Part shown: piece after piece, positions 1 to 13,000 of the stretch
How the letters are laid out: every line of letters begins with the position of its first letter
Position numbering within the stretch: position 1 is the first letter of the stretch
Origin: Nymphaea colorata
Lineage: Eukaryota > Streptophyta > Magnoliopsida > Nymphaeales > Nymphaeaceae
Length of the DNA: 64,000 bases
Direction of reading: 5' to 3'
Assembly: GCF_008831285.2 (NCBI RefSeq)
Contig: NC_045145.1
Coordinates: forward strand, 14,630,802-14,694,801
Translations under genes and position numbers: made by a program
Notes under the pieces: model-generated
What the model saw: the letters and a program-made list of their open reading frames with translations, nothing else
What the model was told of the DNA's origin: nothing
The model's database searches: none

Positions 1-1446
1 TTTTGCTCTCTTGTCGGATTAAATCATTTAAAGGATCCTGCATACCGGACCGGAATTTGTTAACGGAAAATTCGGGTCCTAAACCCACATTCTTACTGAC
101 CCTTCTTTGATGCCGACATTTTAAAAAGAAAAAAATTAAGAGCCCGTTTGCTGGGCTGAAAATACACTGTTGATCCCCATTACATCGAACATGGAAAAAC
201 ATTCGACCGTTGGATGAGAAATATTTTTCTAGAAATTATTTTCCACTCCACTGTGAAGGGTGGAAAAAAGTTACCGAAAAAAATTTTCGGAATTTTTTTT
301 TTTGCTCGTTAGGCTTCTCCTCTTCGCGTCGCTCGTCTTCCGCTTCTCATCTTCGTCCTCCGCCTCTCTTCAGTCTTCACCGCCAGCCTTCGAGACCCCA
401 AATCCACCGGTGATCATCCGTTTCGTCCTCCCGTCAGTTCCCCTGCTCACCGCCTTCACCATCTCCACCAGCAGAACCCAGCTTGAACCCCAAAATCTGG
501 CAACCCATTCCGGTTCACTCGCAGAATAGTAGTCACCATTTCACGCCACTGCCCGTTCCTCTCCCCCAGCCTAACCGCCTGAGTCCTCCTCTGGTGGCTG
601 CTTCTCCCTGCTACCTCATCCCTGCCGCCACTACCAGCACACCACCGCTGGAATCCCTGAGATCACCACCGCTGGTCTGTCGCCCGCAGGGTAAGACCTA
701 CGTTCTCTGACTCCTATTCGCTTGTCCCGTCGTTCATTTTTTTTTGTTTTTTGGTCTTTTTTCTCGTTGTCTGCCTCTCCTCCCCTGCTACAGATTTCTC
801 TCCCGCTTCCTGTCCATTTTTCCTCCACTCGTTCTATCTCCATCTCTTCCACCTAATTCTTCCTTTCCAACTCCTCCCAACCACTGCACCATCACCTGGC
901 ATTTTTCCCAATTTCATCACCACCGTCTGGCTGCGAGCCGATGTCGATAGAAGAATAGGCAACTCTCCCAATAACGAAAGACTAACTAGGATGGACTTCT
1001 ATTTAGGTAATTACTAATACTTGGTTAGAAGAACATCGAACATGACACTGCACCTAGCAATTCTATATCGAACATGATACTTGTCTAATTCCTATAATTC
1101 ACGTCGTGTAAATCTAGAAACATGTTTCTATATTATCAAACTAAAAGTTTATTTCTCACACACACACATCAAAATGAGAATAAAAAGATTTTTCTTATTC
1201 CTTTATTTCAGGAAACTTTTTTCCAAAAATTTTTTTTCCAATTCCAGGTCTGAACACCCCCTGCGTTTCCCCTGGTTACGTCGTTACGAGTGATTAGTTC
1301 TCTCTCTCTATGTCTCGGGGAGAGGATCATTGACCAAGAACAGAAAATTACAGCACTGGTGTCGGAAGATTCTGGAATTAGCCTTTTTGGTGGATTGATA
1401 ATCTTTACCAGGCTACAGTATTGATTCCACAGTCATCCACTATTTC
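1..1446. other. Gene-free left flank, pyrimidine-rich
   Basis: No convincing coding region is visible. About 300-950 is strongly C/T-rich on the + strand and yields several short overlapping low-complexity frames, which is what such composition produces by chance. A phrase around an ATCGAACATG core recurs near 185, 1035 and 1068. The stretch before 1447 is presumably promoter and leader of the PPR gene, but I see no clear TATA element to fix a start of transcription. Confidence 0.6.
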
Positions 1447-3105
1447 ATGGTCTTTGGGAGTTGCACATGTCTCTTTCAAAGATGCCCTCAATCCAAGTTC
1501 AAATCCTTTCCCTTCATCCTCCATAGCTACACAACTAAATTGGGGCTCTCCACGCCTTCCCACTTCCCTAGCAGACTCCTATTCCATGGTGAATCTGGTC
1601 GTTCCCACCATGCGTGCCGGTTGTTCGATCAAACGCCTGAACGAAGCTCTGTTGCTTTCAGTCCTCCAATCAGCGCCAAATGTCGACATGGTGATGCTGG
1701 ATCTGCTGTTGCACTCTTCCGTCCAATGCACGCGTCATTTGGACGCTTTGATGAACGCACATACACCGAGTTACTTGGTGCTTGTTCTACGGTAGATATT
1801 GGGAAACAAGTTCATGCAGTCTCTATAAAAGAATGTTGCGAGTGTGTAACAGTTTTTAAGACGTCCTTGGTCAGTATGTATTGCAAGTTTGGCAGCACAA
1901 ATGATGCTTTGCGAGTCTTTGAAGAGATTAGAGTGAAGGATGTGGTCTGTTGGAACGCTATGTTGACGGGCTTAGTTCGAAATGGACACGAAAAGAACTG
2001 CGTTCTCCTCTTCCAAGAAATGCAAAAGGCTGGTTTTGCGGCTAATGGTTTCTCTTTTTCTAGTGTCCTGAAAGCGTGTTCATGCTTATCGGCTCTTGAA
2101 CTAGGCAAGCAGATTCATGGACATATAATTGTCAGTGGTTGCTATAGCTTCGATCTCCTGGTATTAGGTACTGCTCTGGTTGATTTTTACTGCAAATGCA
2201 GTTCACCTGATGAAGCGTGCAAAGTCTTTCATGAGTTTGACGGCCCGAAGGATATTGTGCTGTACAACTCCATCATCTCTGGTTTTGTTCATAATAAGAA
2301 ATATTCAGATGCGTTCTTAGTTTTCAGGAGTCTTGAGAAGGAACCATTGAAACCAAACCGGCATACTATGGCTACTCTCCTTGATGCCTGCTCTGGAATT
2401 TCTTGTTTGCTATGGGGAGAAGAAATCCATGGCGTGGTAATTAAAGGTGGGTTCGGGTTTGATATAGTTTTGAATAATGCTCTGATTGATATGTACTCAA
2501 AAGGGGGTAAGATTCAGAGTGCGCGGACCGTGTTTGACCGGATGCCATGGAAGAATGTGATATCTTGGACAAGCATAATCGACGCCTACGGTAGCCATGG
2601 AGACGGGATTGAAGCTCTGTGTATGTTTGAGAACATGGTCGAATCTGGTGTTTCACCAAACTCTGTAACGCTCCTCTCTGTTATCAGTGCATGCAGCCAT
2701 TCAGGTATGGTTGACGAAGGCCGACGTTATTTTTGGTCTATGAAGGAGAACTTTGGTGTGGTACAGGGACCAGAGCACTTCGCGTCCTTGATTGATCTTT
2801 TAGGCCGTGGAGGCCATGTTGACGAAGCATGGGATCTTGTTTGTAGTATGCCTGTTGAGCCAAATCCTGCTGTTTGTGTATCTCTCTTAAATGCTTGTCA
2901 GGGTAATCAAGATGTTCTCCGGGCAGAACTTGTGGCAGAGATGCTTCTGAAGCTACAGGTGGAAAAACCAGCGCATTATGTTTTACTATCGAATTTGTAT
3001 GCTTCAATTGGAAGATGGGACGATGCGGAGACTTTAAGAAGAATTATCAAGATGAGAGGACTAAGAAAGGTAGTGGGGAGTAGTTGGATTGAAATTGACC
3101 GGTAA
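1447..3105 (+). CDS. Pentatricopeptide repeat protein, PLS class, E subgroup
   Basis: This is an intact, intronless 552-residue frame. Tandem PPR motifs run from about residue 50 to 480, with typical signatures such as NALIDMYSKGGKIQSARTVF (344-363), SWTSIIDAYGSHG (373-385) and VISACSHSGMVDEGRRYF (412-429). The C-terminal E-type extension has YVLLSNLYASIGRWDDAE (511-528) and ends with GSSWIEIDR; there is no DYW deaminase domain. Family knowledge: PLS-class PPR proteins bind organelle RNA one base per repeat and E-type members usually specify C-to-U editing sites, recruiting a deaminase in trans. The basic, Ser/Phe-rich N-terminus fits a mitochondrial or plastid transit peptide, but targeting is inference. 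The length and order recall Arabidopsis At5g66500 (from memory). The start is the first ATG of the long frame; the first 50 residues are weakly constrained, so a slightly different start is possible. Confidence 0.93.
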   Translation: MVFGSCTCLFQRCPQSKFKSFPFILHSYTTKLGLSTPSHFPSRLLFHGESGRSHHACRLFDQTPERSSVAFSPPISAKCRHGDAGSAVALFRPMHASFGRFDERTYTELLGACSTVDIGKQVHAVSIKECCECVTVFKTSLVSMYCKFGSTNDALRVFEEIRVKDVVCWNAMLTGLVRNGHEKNCVLLFQEMQKAGFAANGFSFSSVLKACSCLSALELGKQIHGHIIVSGCYSFDLLVLGTALVDFYCKCSSPDEACKVFHEFDGPKDIVLYNSIISGFVHNKKYSDAFLVFRSLEKEPLKPNRHTMATLLDACSGISCLLWGEEIHGVVIKGGFGFDIVLNNALIDMYSKGGKIQSARTVFDRMPWKNVISWTSIIDAYGSHGDGIEALCMFENMVESGVSPNSVTLLSVISACSHSGMVDEGRRYFWSMKENFGVVQGPEHFASLIDLLGRGGHVDEAWDLVCSMPVEPNPAVCVSLLNACQGNQDVLRAELVAEMLLKLQVEKPAHYVLLSNLYASIGRWDDAETLRRIIKMRGLRKVVGSSWIEIDR

Positions 3106-3559
3106 AACTTGGCTACTTTTCCTTATAGCTTTCGAAACATGCCATTTGGTAGAAAAGGAAAGGGTGTTTCAAACTTGTCCTGTCGAATAAATGCAAAGCT
3201 TCATCCAGAAATACTTCAGAATGCAGATCATGTCACCGATGGGTAATCTTGTGAAGGTGAAACACCACAAAATTCTCTTCCTTGTTGGTGCGTTATCGAC
3301 AGAACATTTGAAAAACCGAGCACGGATTTGTAATCCTTGGTGTTGTTGGGCGTCACCCACCAGGTAACCTAATTTGCATTCTCCTGTTAGCAAGCACTTC
3401 AGAAGTGGAAGACCAAAAAATTTTTTCCTTTCTCTCTCAGTGAGGTTTTCAGTACAACAGACAAATGCCTAACTTATAATGGGTGGATCAAGCTTCTGGT
3501 TTACACGAACTGGTCCGTTAGTTGGACCTCGATACGACTCTTTGGTTTTGTTCATCCAC
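3106..3559. other. PPR gene 3' flank
   Basis: The sequence between the PPR stop codon and the remains of the kinase pseudogene holds no recognisable gene. It presumably includes the PPR 3' untranslated region. The genes on its two sides point toward each other. Confidence 0.5.
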
Positions 3560-4720
3560 AAAGATATCAAAAATTGTTATGATCCCCAAGTATTTTGGAA
3601 GCTCGTTCAGTACCATTCATTTCGTTATCCTTGACTGCAGAATCTCTCCAACTCTGTAGCCAATGCTTGGGCATGCGTACGATTAACAGTTCTCCGGTGA
3701 CTCATGAAATTGGATAAAAGCACCAGAAATTACCAAAAAGTTCCCTCTACGGGTGTTACTGAATGATCACTCCATTGCTTTGCTTGGGAAGCCACTTAGC
3801 TAATCCAAAGTCAGAAATCTGTGGGTGCGTGAATCAAGTTGAATGAGAGAAAACAATGCTGCTACCCTGGAAAATTTTGAAGCCCTGGATCTTCAGTATA
3901 ACGTGTGGTTCAAAATCTTTGTCCAAGAAGGAGATTGGATGCCTTGATATCCTAATGAATGATCCGCCGCTTGCAGCATTTATGAAGATACTGCAGTCCT
4001 CATGCAACTCCAACTGCGATCTTGAATCTGACTGACCATTCAAGCAATTGGCTGTCTTTACCTGAAAACATCACTTATTGAGGATAAATTAATTCCATTG
4101 AAGAGGAAGTGTAGAGGCGCAAAACTAGTGCAATTTTTTCTGACCGTGCAGCATGGAATCCAAGCTCCCATTAGGACAGAAGTCAAAAATCAGATGATGA
4201 AGTCCCTTCTCAATGCAGCAGCCTAGTAAGCTTGTCGTATTGCGATGATGAAAGTGCCCCATTATACCCAATTCTATAAGGAATTCCCTCTTTTTCTTTA
4301 CTCCATCGTTTTTAGTTAATCTTTTCACTGCTATTACTTTTCCATCATGGAGTTGGCCTCTGTATCCTCTGGTGCCAACGAGATTGTCTGCGACTCTGCA
4401 TGAACGAGAATCATAGTTAAACAACAAAAGAAGGCATTCCCTTGACAATTGAGCTATCTGTTAGCTAACTTGTGAGTACCTGGATGGCAGTTATTTGTGG
4501 CATAGAATATTTCATCATAGGTGAAGCACCTCCATCTTGGTTTGAGGCTTCCTGGTTCAGTTCCCATGCTCTTTTCATTTTTCTGGCTAACGCTTTGGAA
4601 GAGTGCGAAGGAAAAGAATTTGCTTGGTGAGCGGGGCTTCCAGCTTTTTAATTGATTATCCCCTCTAGAATCGGTTGTTGGAAGAGGTTCGAAAACACTG
4701 AAGCTTTCAGCAGCCAAATG
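3560..4720 (-). pseudogene. Decayed receptor-like cytoplasmic kinase (RLCK VI / RBK-like)
   Basis: Reading the minus strand from about 4717, a frame gives KPRWRCFTYDEIFYATNN, the sequence that precedes the kinase domain in RLCK VI proteins. An intron can still be traced (donor CCAG|GTACTC near 4475, acceptor GTCGCAG near 4390), restoring HPDNLVG. The glycine-rich loop is damaged: GTRGYRGQL lacks about four residues against the expected GRGGYxEVYRG. AVKRL and the subdomain III-V region up to SLDSMLHG follow. The next exon reads LLEWSVRFKIAVGVA, then a TGA (4000-4002) where Arg is expected, LQYLHKCCKRRIIH, then a TAG (3952-3954) in place of the HRD Arg, and DIKASNLLL. Further on are ISDFGLAKWLP, a frameshift, SDHSVTPVEGTF, and a deletion of about 20 residues before a VLLxxFMSHRRTVNRTHAQ segment that matches the family's LLELITGRRxVD region. 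The breaks make it non-functional as a kinase. The left end is approximate. Confidence 0.85.
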
Positions 4721-7700
4721 AGCCCCTCCTCTGACAACAGTTTTATCATGATGCCCAATCTCATCATCTTGTGTGCGGTGGCAGTGGAAGTTGCATGATT
4801 ACATTGGTGGTGGCTTTTGCAATACGGCATATCTCCTTTCATGATTTTATGATGGTCAAATCTATGTGAAGAAGCAGACTTGCTCGGATCTTTGCTTTGA
4901 TCTTTCAGGTTCGAATTCTGAAACTCTGCATCTGCTTTTAAAAGAGCCGGATATCAATAGCAGAATTACGCAAATTTCTCAACATTTGAATTTCTCTATA
5001 GCATCGGCTTCGACTTGTACCCACCTTCTATGGAAATGGAGCCAGAACAAGAATGTGAACTAGGATACGATGAAGACTAGAAGACAGGCAATACTTGTTT
5101 CTTCTGAACAGCAATGACGGTGCAACCCTCTGGAGCATGCTAATAACAGTACGTTGAAATTCCGATTGAGGGCCTGTTATTCAACTTGTCTTTAAGATAT
5201 AAAACGAAAATCTTTTTTTTTTTTTGTCTCTCTTTAATACTTACGGATTACTATACCTCTGGATATTTGAGCGACCCAGCATTGGAAAAGCAGCTTGCGT
5301 GGATGTTGCTTCGTCAACCAGGCCTCTGCCAACTTCAGGACTGCATCTGACCTTTTATTCCACCTTCACCTGCAAATGAGAGACACCAGTTGATGTCCAC
5401 CTCTTTTTGACATGCTAACCAAGCCGTGTGCTGTGGAACCATACCTGCTTAGACCGATATAGCTCCGCTAACTCCGCTACTGTGGTTATCAGAAATGTTT
5501 TTGCCTGACGAAGCATCGTCTTTTGGCTCTTCTCATCGATTATATATTATTTCTTTTTGTTAACCTTCGGTGCTGCAATTTCACAGATTACGTGTACATT
5601 CTTGCGCATGTAACTAGGAAGAAGAAAAGCATGGAATTGTAGTTCGTACCAATAACGTGTAGTGCAGTTACAGTATCTCCTGGGCAAGCTGCAACGTCAA
5701 TTTCCCATGAAAGTAGCTCCAATGCAGTTCTAAAATTCAAGGAAGTGAAGTATCCCTGCACCTGTAGTAACTCTTTTCTGCTGACTTGCTATACTTTGCT
5801 TGGTTGAGTTCATTCTGGTAGCCTTCTTGCTAGCTGACAGTCGACATCACTGACAAATTTATGCTTGTTTGTCAGTTATTGAAGACCATGATGTGTTGCG
5901 AGGGGGGAGTGACCGCCATTAAAAACTTGCCAAAGAAGCATTTCATTGTCTTCGAGTTTTATTTGTGATGAAAGCAAAGGTAATGGTAGTGGTGGTGATG
6001 ATAGTATGCAGTATGATTTGTCTTACTCATCAAGCAAAATTACATGCTTATGTGTGACAGTGGCACGAAGAAGCGCTGTGTTCTGTTTTAGATACCACAA
6101 ATACTTGTAACCTCAAAACAAGTGGAATCTTGTCCTGTTCTACTTCTACATTTTCATATTGTCACATACCACGCAGGATTTCAGCAATATCTAATAATAG
6201 TTACCCAGTTTTTTAGTGGAATAACAAAACATAAAGTTTTTTAAGAACAAATTAACATCTGAGCACTTATTATGTCTGATGTGTACTTCTAAGTTTTGCA
6301 GATAGATGTGAAATACTCTAAGCATGAGTTGTGTTATTCCTTTGAAAGTTGAGCATGATTTGTTGAATATTCATACTTCTAGAAAGTGGGCATGCAATTT
6401 TCATTGTATGTAAGGAGACCCTCACGGGGATAAGCTGAAGTGTCCACGGGATACGGATGAATGGAGATGCATTCTTACGCACAGTACTGAGGCGCCTATG
6501 TCACGTAGATATTATTATTCAGTTAACAAATCGAGATCAGGCCACCGGTGGCAGGGCCAGAAATTTTGGACGAGGGGCAGTAGCTCAAAAAGTCCTAGAC
6601 CCATTAACTACATATGAAGATAATTAATGAGCCAAAAATATACAAATAAGCAAATGATATGGGGACAACCAATACTTAATAAATATATTTTGTGTGACGG
6701 TGTGTGGCCAATGCCAACACATCCTCACATTTTGTGCAAGATACGCTAGGGATCAGATTATGTTCTTGGCATGCTTGTGAGTATGTATTGATGATGGTAA
6801 GGCAGACCTGGAAATTAGTAGTTTGAATGGTCTTTTACGTTGCTAATTCGAAACACCCATGACCAGATCTGCACTATGCACTTGACATATGCACACTGTT
6901 GAAGTGCCTACTTGACAAACAACAACAGAACTAACAGGTGTGGTTGCATACACAACACTATCAACGGAAACGAGAGGACGAGAGGACGGATCAAATGGCT
7001 TTCACCGGAATATGAACTAAAATTGCAAAAAGGTGAATGCGAAATATCCGATTTTTCAATATATATTGGACCTAGAACAGGTCTGACTGGTTTTTTTTTT
7101 TTTTTTTTGGTGTGGGGTGGGGGAGGGGCGTCGGGGAATTTACTGGTCAGACCAAACCTAATTCTTCCCTTTTCCATACGACCCGCATTTCCCATATGCT
7201 TGGCCTAATCCAAGGATGCATATCCTTCATGCTCATGTGACTGCAATTCCCAAACTAACAATCGGCGACCCAGGATTATATCATGGGCACAGACATCCTC
7301 AGATGCAACAGTGATGCACCTTCCTCCTGAACCCTGCCTGAAGTTTTTCCTTCTTGAAGCGTAGAAATTAGAAACATGACATGACTGATTGTCTTGACAA
7401 TTCAGTCTCGTCAGCAAATTGAAAATAGGAAGTTAAGTCTCTCAAGTTTCCTTTGTTTTCTCCTTCCATAAATTTTAAAGTTTTCAAGTACTTTTTGCCC
7501 ATATATTCTCATAAGAAAAAATGTTCTCCATTGCTTCCCACGGATGTGCAATCCGCCATTTCCCATTCCCAAAGTCCTGTTTCTAGCGGCCATCCGAAGC
7601 CATTCATTCGGGATAAATGGTGCCTAGCCACTTCATCATGCATCATCCTTCCTTTTTTTTTTTTTTCTTATCTATTGGCGTTACAGAAATCTCATCTCAT

Positions 7701-8920
7701 CCTTCTTAAATGCTTAGATGCCCTACATTTAAGATTGGTTTTTCTTCTTTGAGGAGAGGAAAAGATCTGGGAATCCACGTTCTATCAATCCACGACAGGT
7801 AGAGCTGTTAACGCATAGGCATGAACACCGAATTGATGGGCCCTGACAGAGTGGATCAGGCCATGGAAACCATTCATCCCTAAGATGAATGTCTTCCAAA
7901 ATTTGCGATGATCGTTGAAGTCGTTAGATGGTCCCCCCAAATATTCGAGGCCACTGAGAAGGCACGTCCGAACATTTCCCAAAAAATAAAGCAACTGGTG
8001 AATTTCGAGTACCGCGTCTTCAAGATGAATGGTTTCAGACCAGAAGAATCCGAGACACCATGGACCGATTCGCTTCCAAGCACTTCTGTCTCCAACCCTG
8101 CCCATGGAAAGGTGCTACACCAGGAGAGGAAAGACAATAATTGCAGGATATAAATGACAAAGTGGTTGCAAATGAGAAGCTGGCTGTGAATGAAGAAAAT
8201 CCACCTCAAACAAACATCTCCATAGTAGAAACGTGCACCCAAGCAAATGATAAATTCGTTAATAGCGAACCCAACCATAGAATTCAATAGTACATTACCG
8301 CACGGCATGACCAACCAACCAGAGAGGCCGAAATTGCTGGATTAGACTGCCCCACGAAAATTTACAAGCCCAATCACATCCCACAATGAGATCCGCCATC
8401 CTCCAGGATGATGCAGAATGAACACGCCCTTCAAAATAAATGAATCACACATCCCCATGGACCTAAAATACAGAACCTGGCTAGCTTAATTCACCGCTAA
8501 CCAAGTAAACGTACTACTAATTGCACAAGGAATCTCGCACAATTTAGTGACAAGAGGCCATTTCCATAGCATTTAACAAAAAGTACATTTGCCCTCATCT
8601 TTTCAGTGAGGCATCAATCAAAATTATTATTTTCACAATCATGCAGAAAGTTGCAAGGATGCAACATCAAGAGAAACCCAGCAGCCGGTCCCGTACTTCA
8701 GGTTAATAATGAAATGCCCGTAACATGAACAGCGGAATGCATCATGATAAAGAAAAAAAAAATTAAAATCAACCACCAAGGTAAAGAAACGATCCCAGCA
8801 TAAATGCAGATGACGAGTTTTACACCAACATGCTATGTTTTTTCCCCCTTTTTTCATTTCTTTTTCTATGACCCAACCTACCTATGTCTGAAAGGTAATT
8901 CAGCTATATACTATGTCTCC
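4721..8920. other. Intergenic, no gene seen
   Basis: Only short scattered frames without family signatures are present on either strand. A homopolymer T run lies at about 7090-7108, and another T-rich run near 7650. The right end must contain the 3' untranslated region of the DUF1644 gene, which is read leftward. Nothing else is supported. Confidence 0.55.
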
Positions 8921-10039
8921 TCAAGTCAGATCAGTTAGTGAGCGTCTCCGGCTTCTCCGCCTTCTAGCAGAATCCTCTCTGTTTGCCCTCCCCCTTGCAG
9001 CAGTTGTGGTCACATTGGCAGTGGTAATAGCTGCTGAAGTATTAATGCTCGGTGATTCATCTTCATCAGAGGAGATGATAGTAAGTGCCTCGTCATGCCA
9101 CCGGCTTCGCCCTGATGGCCCCATTTCCAACCTCCTGTAACCTCTGGCAAGACGCCTCAATCGCGAAGTGAAATTACGGCCACCCGCTATGTTGCCATTG
9201 GGCCCAAATGCCTGAAAGAGAAGGAGGACATTCAGCCAGTTGCTTTCATCTATGCCTACCTCATCACCATCGCTTCCAAACCCATTGCCTTCTATAACAT
9301 AGTCTCCTAGTACCATGGCCCCTGGCATTGTTGACCTGATTGTGCTCAGCACATCATCGTGTTCACGTTCATGTTCCAAACGCCTCCAATTCTGTTGGAG
9401 CACTGGATCCACTTCATGGGGGCGGGCACAAGGGTGTTCTGTTTTTACATGCTTCCTTAGTTCTTCGTAGTTTCCTATATAGGAGCATCCATCCTGCGTG
9501 CAGCTTCTCTTCTTGGTATTGAGATAAGCACGAGCAGATTCTACCACTGTACATCCCTTAACCTTTCCACGACACAATGGGCATACCAACTCCGTGAGCT
9601 CCCATTTTTCTCTAGATTGGGACCATCCCATATTTGTAATCCCAGCAGATCCATCTTCAAGTGATAAATCCTCACTGTCAGAAATGGCTACGGTAGAATG
9701 GCCTATATCATGGAAATCAGAAACAGCTGATCCCTTAGATGCTTTTCCATATGCCTTCTTGAACTGATCAAGACAATTGGAGTACCGGTAACTGGTGCCA
9801 CACATGTATGGGCGACAGCCTTTGTCATGAGATGAACAGAGAAGGAGAACTGCATTATGTGGACACTCCATGCACACTGAACAGGTTATATCATCCCAGT
9901 CTTTCTTCCCTGTAGCTTCCACAGTTAGGCATGGTTTCTTGCGGATAAGATCTTTGTTCCAGTGGCACTTCTTCTGTGGGTATGGGGATGCCCTTGCTTG
10001 GCGAGAAGCAAATCTGCGCCGACTTTTGCCTTTTGCCAT
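8921..10039 (-). CDS. DUF1644 family zinc-binding protein
   Basis: This is a single-exon coding region of 372 residues. The first cysteine cluster, CSVCMECPHNAVLLLCSSHD (53-72), followed by CRPYMCGTSYRYSNCLDQF (75-93), and a second, CPLCRGKVKGC (153-163) with CTQDGCSYIGNYEELRKHVK (180-199) and H202, are the hallmark order of plant DUF1644 proteins, often annotated as C2H2- or RING-like zinc fingers. The tail has an acidic SSDEDES stretch (323-329) and an arginine-rich end (RRRRSRRR, 359-366), both suggesting a nuclear role. Biochemical function is not established; some rice members have been linked to drought and salt tolerance. The ATG lies nine bases after a good acceptor (TTTTTTGTAG, exon from 10048), so the leader is likely spliced from a first exon near 14.0-14.3 kb. 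Confidence 0.9.
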   Translation of the reverse strand: MAKGKSRRRFASRQARASPYPQKKCHWNKDLIRKKPCLTVEATGKKDWDDITCSVCMECPHNAVLLLCSSHDKGCRPYMCGTSYRYSNCLDQFKKAYGKASKGSAVSDFHDIGHSTVAISDSEDLSLEDGSAGITNMGWSQSREKWELTELVCPLCRGKVKGCTVVESARAYLNTKKRSCTQDGCSYIGNYEELRKHVKTEHPCARPHEVDPVLQQNWRRLEHEREHDDVLSTIRSTMPGAMVLGDYVIEGNGFGSDGDEVGIDESNWLNVLLLFQAFGPNGNIAGGRNFTSRLRRLARGYRRLEMGPSGRSRWHDEALTIISSDEDESPSINTSAAITTANVTTTAARGRANREDSARRRRSRRRSLTDLT

Positions 10040-10048
10040 TTTGAATAA

Positions 10049-13000
10049 CTACAAAAAACATAGCAGCACTGAGACACTGGGCACACCATCTCTTACGGTT
10101 GCAAGGCGAGTCAAATGTGCCTTAAAAATGCCAAGAAGCCAGACAAATAAATATAACCACAAAATCAATGAGCCTGCAGCCACAAGAATCATTTTCCACC
10201 TTCTATATCAACCATAAGAAGTATAAAATAGTATCACATAAAAACTAAAAAAATGTAAAGATAGAGCGATCAAGAGTAATTTGCACATTTTAAGAAACCC
10301 ATCTCTAAATCTCATTCTTCATATATTACCATCCGTGAGGGATCCATATTTAAGTTCCATTAAGGAATTTGGACACTCCCACGAGCAGGAAAGGCAGTAA
10401 GACAATGCTTTGCCCTTTAGGTTGTATGACACTTGTCCTGACATAGGTTTTGGATCTAGAACAAAACAAACATACCATAATCTAAACAAATCACTCTCAT
10501 CCAATCTGCACCAGATTCGATCTGCCACTGCTCTCACATAGACTACTATGTCCAGGAGGAGTCGGTGCATGTACAGCAACCAGTTGCAATGCACAATGCC
10601 TTGAAAGAATACGGCAGTAATATAAGCATGCACGATGTGAACTAGAATCCATCATGAAACCACACCAAGTTTACCTGAAGTGTTATGCGAAAAAAGGAAA
10701 ACCAGATACAATCAAAGGTTCATGCCCAAAGGACAGGTGACTGGAGCTGTTATAATCTTACGTTCCACCTGACAGATTATGCATCTTTAAGAGAAGGGTA
10801 AACAATTTACAACAATAACAAGGCAAATTCTTGAATACCTATAAGCAGGCAATGACCAAGAAACTTAAAATGGTTAGCTATTGAAATATGAGCGTAAAAC
10901 AAAGCGAAGGGAAATAAATAAAAAGTGAACAAGCAGAAGGATAGCCCTATGAACTGACAGTTCATCTAACAATCAGCTAGCATATTCAACCAATTTGTCA
11001 GAATGCTTCTCAAAGATGAAACTGAATGAAGTCACATTCAAATAAATATTTGCAATTCTTAAAGAAAGTCGACAGCACCAAATGAAGCTAATAAAAATGC
11101 AGAGCAAAGTAGAAAGCTAATGAAAAATCACAGCGGCTGAATAATATCCATGAAAGCAATTAGACAAAAATGCCACGTGCCCACAACAAAGGCAAGTTGT
11201 CAGCGAAGCCACCTGATATAAACACACAAATACATGTCTATCTGCATAAAAACTACATTGATCCAACTACAATGACAAGAAATAAACTTGTAAAGCCCAT
11301 ACCATATACATTTAAAGTCATAGTTATCATATAAAGTCAATGCACTAGATTTCTGATCTAGATATTTACTAAAACAAAGGACTTGTCTTTGTCTAAGGAA
11401 ACTTACCAAAATAATTTTCAATCCACAAAATAATCATTATGTGAACTGTAGCCTTTACCAATTAGAATCATATGCGTACAGCATAATGGAGGTTCCTTGA
11501 ACCATGTTTATTGCAACTAACCTATGTGTAAAATAGTAATCTTATCACTTAACTATATAAACAAACCATAGGTTACAGGTTCATTTCTTGTAAACCAGAA
11601 AGCTAGGAATTTAAAGTTTTAAACCAATAACTTCCATATAAATGGATAGAGATCAGCATTTACCAGGCGAGAGAAATTTAATCCACAGAAACTCTGACTT
11701 TGTTTAAGTGTATCTGGAATACAATGCACATAAAAACAGTTTCAAGATTATGAAGAAAGATAGCTGCGCAAAAAATAACAAGTAGAATGGTCAGAAATTT
11801 GAGTCGTCTGGATTCGACCCATACTAAAAAGTGTGCCCTAAACTCAGTCATGTATAAAAAGCAAATGCAGTAGTCACCCTTGTACTTACAAAACACACAT
11901 AAATCTCTTAAGGTTCATAGTTTCATACGACAATAAAGGGGGGAATGGTCCGGCCGGAGCAGATGTTTTCCAAGTACAATGAGTCAAACTTATTACGGAC
12001 TAGTTCATGGTTTTGTATGACATAAGATGCCAGAAAATCCATAGTCTAGTCCCGTCCATTTTTCAACAAAATCATGCCTCATCCCTCAACTGCCTATGGA
12101 TAACAGAAAGCAGCAAAAGCATATCCAAATAAATGCTATGCATGCAGAATCCAAGCCCATTATGTGGGTTCATCAAGCCATTTACTATGTCTACTAAGCA
12201 ATAAGCACACCTCTGTCAGGATTCTCATGATCTAGGTGTAGCTACATGGATTTACAGAATATAGTTGTGTTCCAGTTGAATTGAGCAGCCTCTAACATCC
12301 ACTAAAATCGATAACCACATACACCAAGAGGCAGGATCTTTGTGGGACAAGTCAACAAGACAATTATCTGGAAAATGTTTAGAGTTAAGACATTCCTATT
12401 ATCTTGTATTGATTTGTAATTTTTGCTCACTTTGAATACAAACTGCAACTGTAGTTAAAATTTAAAAATGAGTACTCTAGATCTAGAAAAATGAAAATTC
12501 ATCTCATGCCTCAACTCATAATCAGTAGCATTGGGTGTTAGCCTCTAATAATCATATATAAACAGAGAAAAATCATCTAGAGCTTTTGAAGCTTTCCTAG
12601 TCTTGGCAAATACAGACCTTCACTCCAACTGTGTTTGTCCTGTTAGATCGTCTAAGAAGCAAACATCTAAAGCATTCTGAAGAAACCAATGGGCAGTTCA
12701 TTTGTTGCAACATGTAAATAACTAAAGCTATACCTACCCAATTTGCCTGTGTACTCTTTTCAAATGATGAAATTTTCAAAAGAACTTATTCTACATCTTA
12801 ATCAATTCAAACATAAAACTTTTATTAATGTGTTCTATGTTTGCTTTTTCTCTTTCCATCTTACCAAAGATAATCATAAAATGAGCAACAACAAAGAACC
12901 CAAAAATAAAATCAAAATGAAACTTCAACAGGAAGCTAAAAGCAAGTGGAATAGTGGATCAACTAAATTGATGTGTTCTACTATTTCAAGTTTAATTTGC

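Noticed and set aside
4906-4920. B-box-like GGTTCGAATTC suggesting a tRNA gene
   Set aside because: No matching A box, acceptor stem or anticodon arm is present around it.
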